DNA from: Nocardioides islandensis
GTDB lineage: Bacteria; Actinomycetota; Actinomycetes; Propionibacteriales; Nocardioidaceae
NCBI RefSeq assembly: GCF_015352455.1
Contig: NZ_JADKPN010000008.1
Location: 124,001 to 188,000, forward strand
Direction of reading: 5' to 3'
DNA: 64,000 bases
In this document: one piece after another, positions 61,883-64,000 of the stretch
Position numbering within the stretch: position 1 is the stretch's first letter
Layout: every line of letters begins with the position of its first letter
Notes under the pieces: model-generated
What the model was told of the DNA's origin: nothing
The model's input: the letters and a program-made list of their open reading frames with translations, nothing else
Database searches by the model: none
Program-made: the position numbers and the translations under genes

Positions 61883-62913
61883 GCACCCCCACCGTGAGCA
61901 GAGCGTTCGCCGCCGCGCCGCCCGAGCACCGCGGCGTGCCCCGGGACGGCGTCCGGCTCCTCGTCGCACGGACGCCCGGTGACCTCCGACATCGCACGTT
62001 CCGCGACCTCCCCGACGAGCTCGAGCCCGGCGACCTGCTCGTGGTGAACACCAGCGCGACCATCGCCGGGGAGGCCGACGCGACCAGTACGGCGCGGGGC
62101 GCGGTGGTCGTGCACGTCGCCACCCGCCTGGACGACGGCGCCTGGGTGGTCGAGCTGCGGACCAGCCCCGACGCGAGCAGGGCGGTGCTCGACGCCGTAC
62201 CCGGCGAGACCCTGTACCTCGACGGCGCCACGCTCACCCTCCAGGCACCGCACGGCCACAGGAGGAGCTCACCGACCGGCGAGGGCAACCGCCTCTGGCG
62301 CGCGACGGCCAGCGGCGACCTGCCCGCCACGATGGCGCGGACCGGGCGGCCGATCGCCTACGGGTACCTCGACCGCCGCTACCCGCTCACGGACTACCAG
62401 ACCGTCTTCGGCATCGACCCCGGCAGCGCCGAGATGCCGTCCGCGGGCCGTCCGTTCACCACCGACATCGTCACGCGCCTGGTCAGCCGAGGCATCGCCA
62501 TCACCCCGATCACCTTGCACACCGGCCTCTCGAGCCAGGAGGCCGGCGAAGCGCCGCAGGCCGAGCGGTACGCCGTCCCGCAGGCGACCGCCGAGGCGGT
62601 CAACGCCACCAAGGCGCGCGGTGGTCGCGTGGTGGCGGTCGGCACGACCGTCACCCGCGCCCTCGAGTCGGCCGTCGACCGCAGCGGCCACGTCAGGAAG
62701 CGGGCCGGCTGGACCGACCGCGTCATCTCCCCCGACGACCCTGCCCGCGTGGTCGACGGGCTCGTCACCGGCTGGCACGACCCCGAGGCCTCCCACCTCA
62801 TGCTCGTGGAGTCCGTCGCGGGGAAGGAGCTCACCCGGGCGGCGTACGACGCGGCGACTGCGGAGGGTTACCTCTGGCACGAGTTCGGGGACTCGGCGCT
62901 GCTCCTGCCCTAG
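61879..62913 (+). CDS. QueA-like S-adenosylmethionine:tRNA ribosyltransferase-isomerase family protein
   Basis: A 344-residue member of the QueA family. LEPGDLLVVNTSATIAGEA, YGYLDRRYPLTDYQTVFG, ITPITLHTGLSSQE, RVVAVGTTVTRALES and FGDSALLLP align with QueA blocks. Canonical QueA makes epoxyqueuosine in tRNA, but the usual DRERYQTVYA is altered, and no queuosine genes accompany it. It is coupled to an SDR under a SoxR-type promoter, so a different substrate is plausible. Followed by a REP element. Confidence 0.82.
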   Translation: MSTPTVSRAFAAAPPEHRGVPRDGVRLLVARTPGDLRHRTFRDLPDELEPGDLLVVNTSATIAGEADATSTARGAVVVHVATRLDDGAWVVELRTSPDASRAVLDAVPGETLYLDGATLTLQAPHGHRRSSPTGEGNRLWRATASGDLPATMARTGRPIAYGYLDRRYPLTDYQTVFGIDPGSAEMPSAGRPFTTDIVTRLVSRGIAITPITLHTGLSSQEAGEAPQAERYAVPQATAEAVNATKARGGRVVAVGTTVTRALESAVDRSGHVRKRAGWTDRVISPDDPARVVDGLVTGWHDPEASHLMLVESVAGKELTRAAYDAATAEGYLWHEFGDSALLLP

Positions 62914-62920
62914 GTTCGGA

Positions 62921-62956
62921 GTCTCGTGACGGGCCTTCGGCCCTCCTCGACCGACG
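62921..62956. repeat. Single REP element
   Basis: GTCTCGTGAC (62921-62930), inner hairpin GGGCC-TTC-GGCCC (62931-62943), then CTCCTCGACC. It begins 8 bp after the QueA-like stop and may also act as its terminator. Confidence 0.8.
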
Positions 62957-62980
62957 GATGCCGGGCGATATGGTGCCCCG

Positions 62981-64000
62981 GTGCCTGAGATCAAGCCTCT
63001 TCGCAAGGTCCTGATCGCCAACCGCGGCGAGATCGCCGTCCGCGTCATCCGCGCCTGCAAGGACGCCGGGATCGGGAGCGTGGCGGTGTACGCCGACCCC
63101 GACCGCGACGCCCTCTTCGTGCGGTTGGCCGACGAGGCGCACAGTCTCGGTGGCGCGACGCCGGCCGACTCCTACCTCGACATCGCGAAGATCATCGCCG
63201 TCGCGGAGAAGTCCGGCGCCGACTCGGTGCACCCGGGGTACGGGTTCCTGGCCGAGAACGCCGGCTTCGCGCAGGCCGTGATCGACGCCGGCCTGACCTG
63301 GATCGGGCCGTCGCCGGACGCCATCGACGCCCTGGGCGACAAGGCCAAGGCCAAGCAGATCGCACAGAAGGCCAACGCCCCGCTGGCGCCGGGCACCAAG
63401 GAACCGGTGAAGGACGCCGACGAGGTCGTCGAGTTCGCCAAGGCCAACGGCCTGCCCGTCGCCATCAAGGCGGTGTTCGGCGGCGGCGGCCGCGGCCTGA
63501 AGGTCGCCCGCACGCTGGAGGAGATCCCCGAGCTCTACGAGTCGGCGGTCCGCGAAGCCGTCGGCGCGTTCGGGCGCGGCGAGTGCCTGGTCGAGAAGTT
63601 CCTGGACCGGCCGCGGCACGTCGAGACCCAGTGCCTGGCCGACCAGCACGGCAACGTCGTGGTCGTCTCCACCCGCGACTGCTCCCTCCAGCGCCGTCAC
63701 CAGAAGCTGGTCGAGGAGGCACCCGCGCCGTTCCTCACCGACGACCAGGTCGCCCGGCTCTACGAGTCCAGCAAGGCGATCCTGCGCGAAGCGGGGTACG
63801 TCGGCGCCGGCACCTGCGAGTTCCTCGTCGCCAAGGACGGCACCATCTCCTTCCTCGAGGTCAACACCCGGCTGCAGGTGGAGCACTGCGTGTCCGAGGA
63901 GGTCACCGGGATCGACCTCGTCCGCGAGATGTTCCGGATCGCCGCCGGCGAGGAGCTCGGGTACGACGACCCCGAGGTACGCGGTCACTCGATCGAGTTC
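62981..64000 (+). CDS. Acetyl/propionyl-CoA carboxylase alpha subunit, N-terminal part
   Basis: The first 340 residues of a biotin-dependent acyl-CoA carboxylase alpha chain; the gene runs off the window. The biotin carboxylase domain starts [20 protein letters not shown], with [13 protein letters not shown], the ATP-grasp loop [26 protein letters not shown], and ENVN-type [14 protein letters not shown]. It would carboxylate biotin for malonyl- or methylmalonyl-CoA formation; a biotin carrier domain is expected beyond the window. GTG 62981 follows TATGGT (62969-62974) by 6 nt. Confidence 0.93.
   Translation, partial: MPEIKPLRKVLIANRGEIAVRVIRACKDAGIGSVAVYADPDRDALFVRLADEAHSLGGATPADSYLDIAKIIAVAEKSGADSVHPGYGFLAENAGFAQAVIDAGLTWIGPSPDAIDALGDKAKAKQIAQKANAPLAPGTKEPVKDADEVVEFAKANGLPVAIKAVFGGGGRGLKVARTLEEIPELYESAVREAVGAFGRGECLVEKFLDRPRHVETQCLADQHGNVVVVSTRDCSLQRRHQKLVEEAPAPFLTDDQVARLYESSKAILREAGYVGAGTCEFLVAKDGTISFLEVNTRLQVEHCVSEEVTGIDLVREMFRIAAGEELGYDDPEVRGHSIEF

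Overview
The window is very GC-rich, almost gap-free chromosomal DNA of an actinobacterium, most likely Nocardioides or a close relative. Support comes from the mycothiol amidase gene mca beside greA, DUF4307, DUF4245, DUF6542 and DUF1707 proteins, a 13E12-type HNH gene, an MsiK/UgpC sugar ATPase, and frequent GTG starts. About 35 of 67 genes have a -10-like hexamer (TANNNT, or NANNNT in weaker cases) ending only 6-8 nt before the start codon, as expected of leaderless transcription. I recognised no tRNA, rRNA, CRISPR array, insertion sequence or prophage.

Layout. 1-9.9 kb: tail of a secreted protein, aldo/keto reductase, rmuC, YciO-like protein, ispH, xseA-xseB, DUF4245, an anion transporter, glpX and a lipase-like gene. 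9.9-18.9 kb: an esterase, then an alpha-galactoside locus (LacI regulator and UgpC-type ATPase on the minus strand; lipoprotein, two permeases and GH36 alpha-galactosidase on the plus strand). 18.9-25.4 kb: DUF1707 and TRM11-like genes, class I fumarase, a striking two-orientation 22-bp repeat array, a spermidine-synthase-like gene, class II fumarase and a methyltransferase. 25.4-33.4 kb: PKD-domain secreted protein, cell-wall lytic protein, PIN-PhoH, short cis-prenyltransferase, TrhA and a thioredoxin-fold DUF255 protein.

33.4-40.8 kb: siderophore-interacting protein behind an iron box, a four-gene flavin electron-transfer operon (Pro/Gly-rich anchor, ferric-reductase-like flavoprotein, FMN-binding protein, ApbE), an HTH-like gene with a VWA gene, mca and DUF4307. 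41-51 kb: greA, ilvA, AI-2E-family permease, a MutL/GlmL protein, metB-type enzyme, msrA behind a SigR/SigH-like promoter, small cupin, YCII and PCD-VOC genes, and a minus-strand operon of two DinB paralogues and an MFS exporter. 51-64 kb: TauE permease, vitamin-B12-binding-type protein, UbiB kinase, an AAA+/VWA chelatase-like pair, YchJ, an IMPase-family phosphatase, the 13E12 HNH gene, an SDR-QueA-like operon behind a SoxR/MerR-type promoter, and the start of an acyl-CoA carboxylase alpha subunit.

The most unusual content is non-coding. It includes a dispersed imperfect palindrome (REP-like) whose inner stem covaries between copies, 12-bp tandem repeats that carry in-frame stop codons at three gene ends, the 22-bp array that begins on a stop codon, divergent genes whose -10 hexamers overlap on opposite strands, and a four-codon leaderless ORF fused to the ubiB start.
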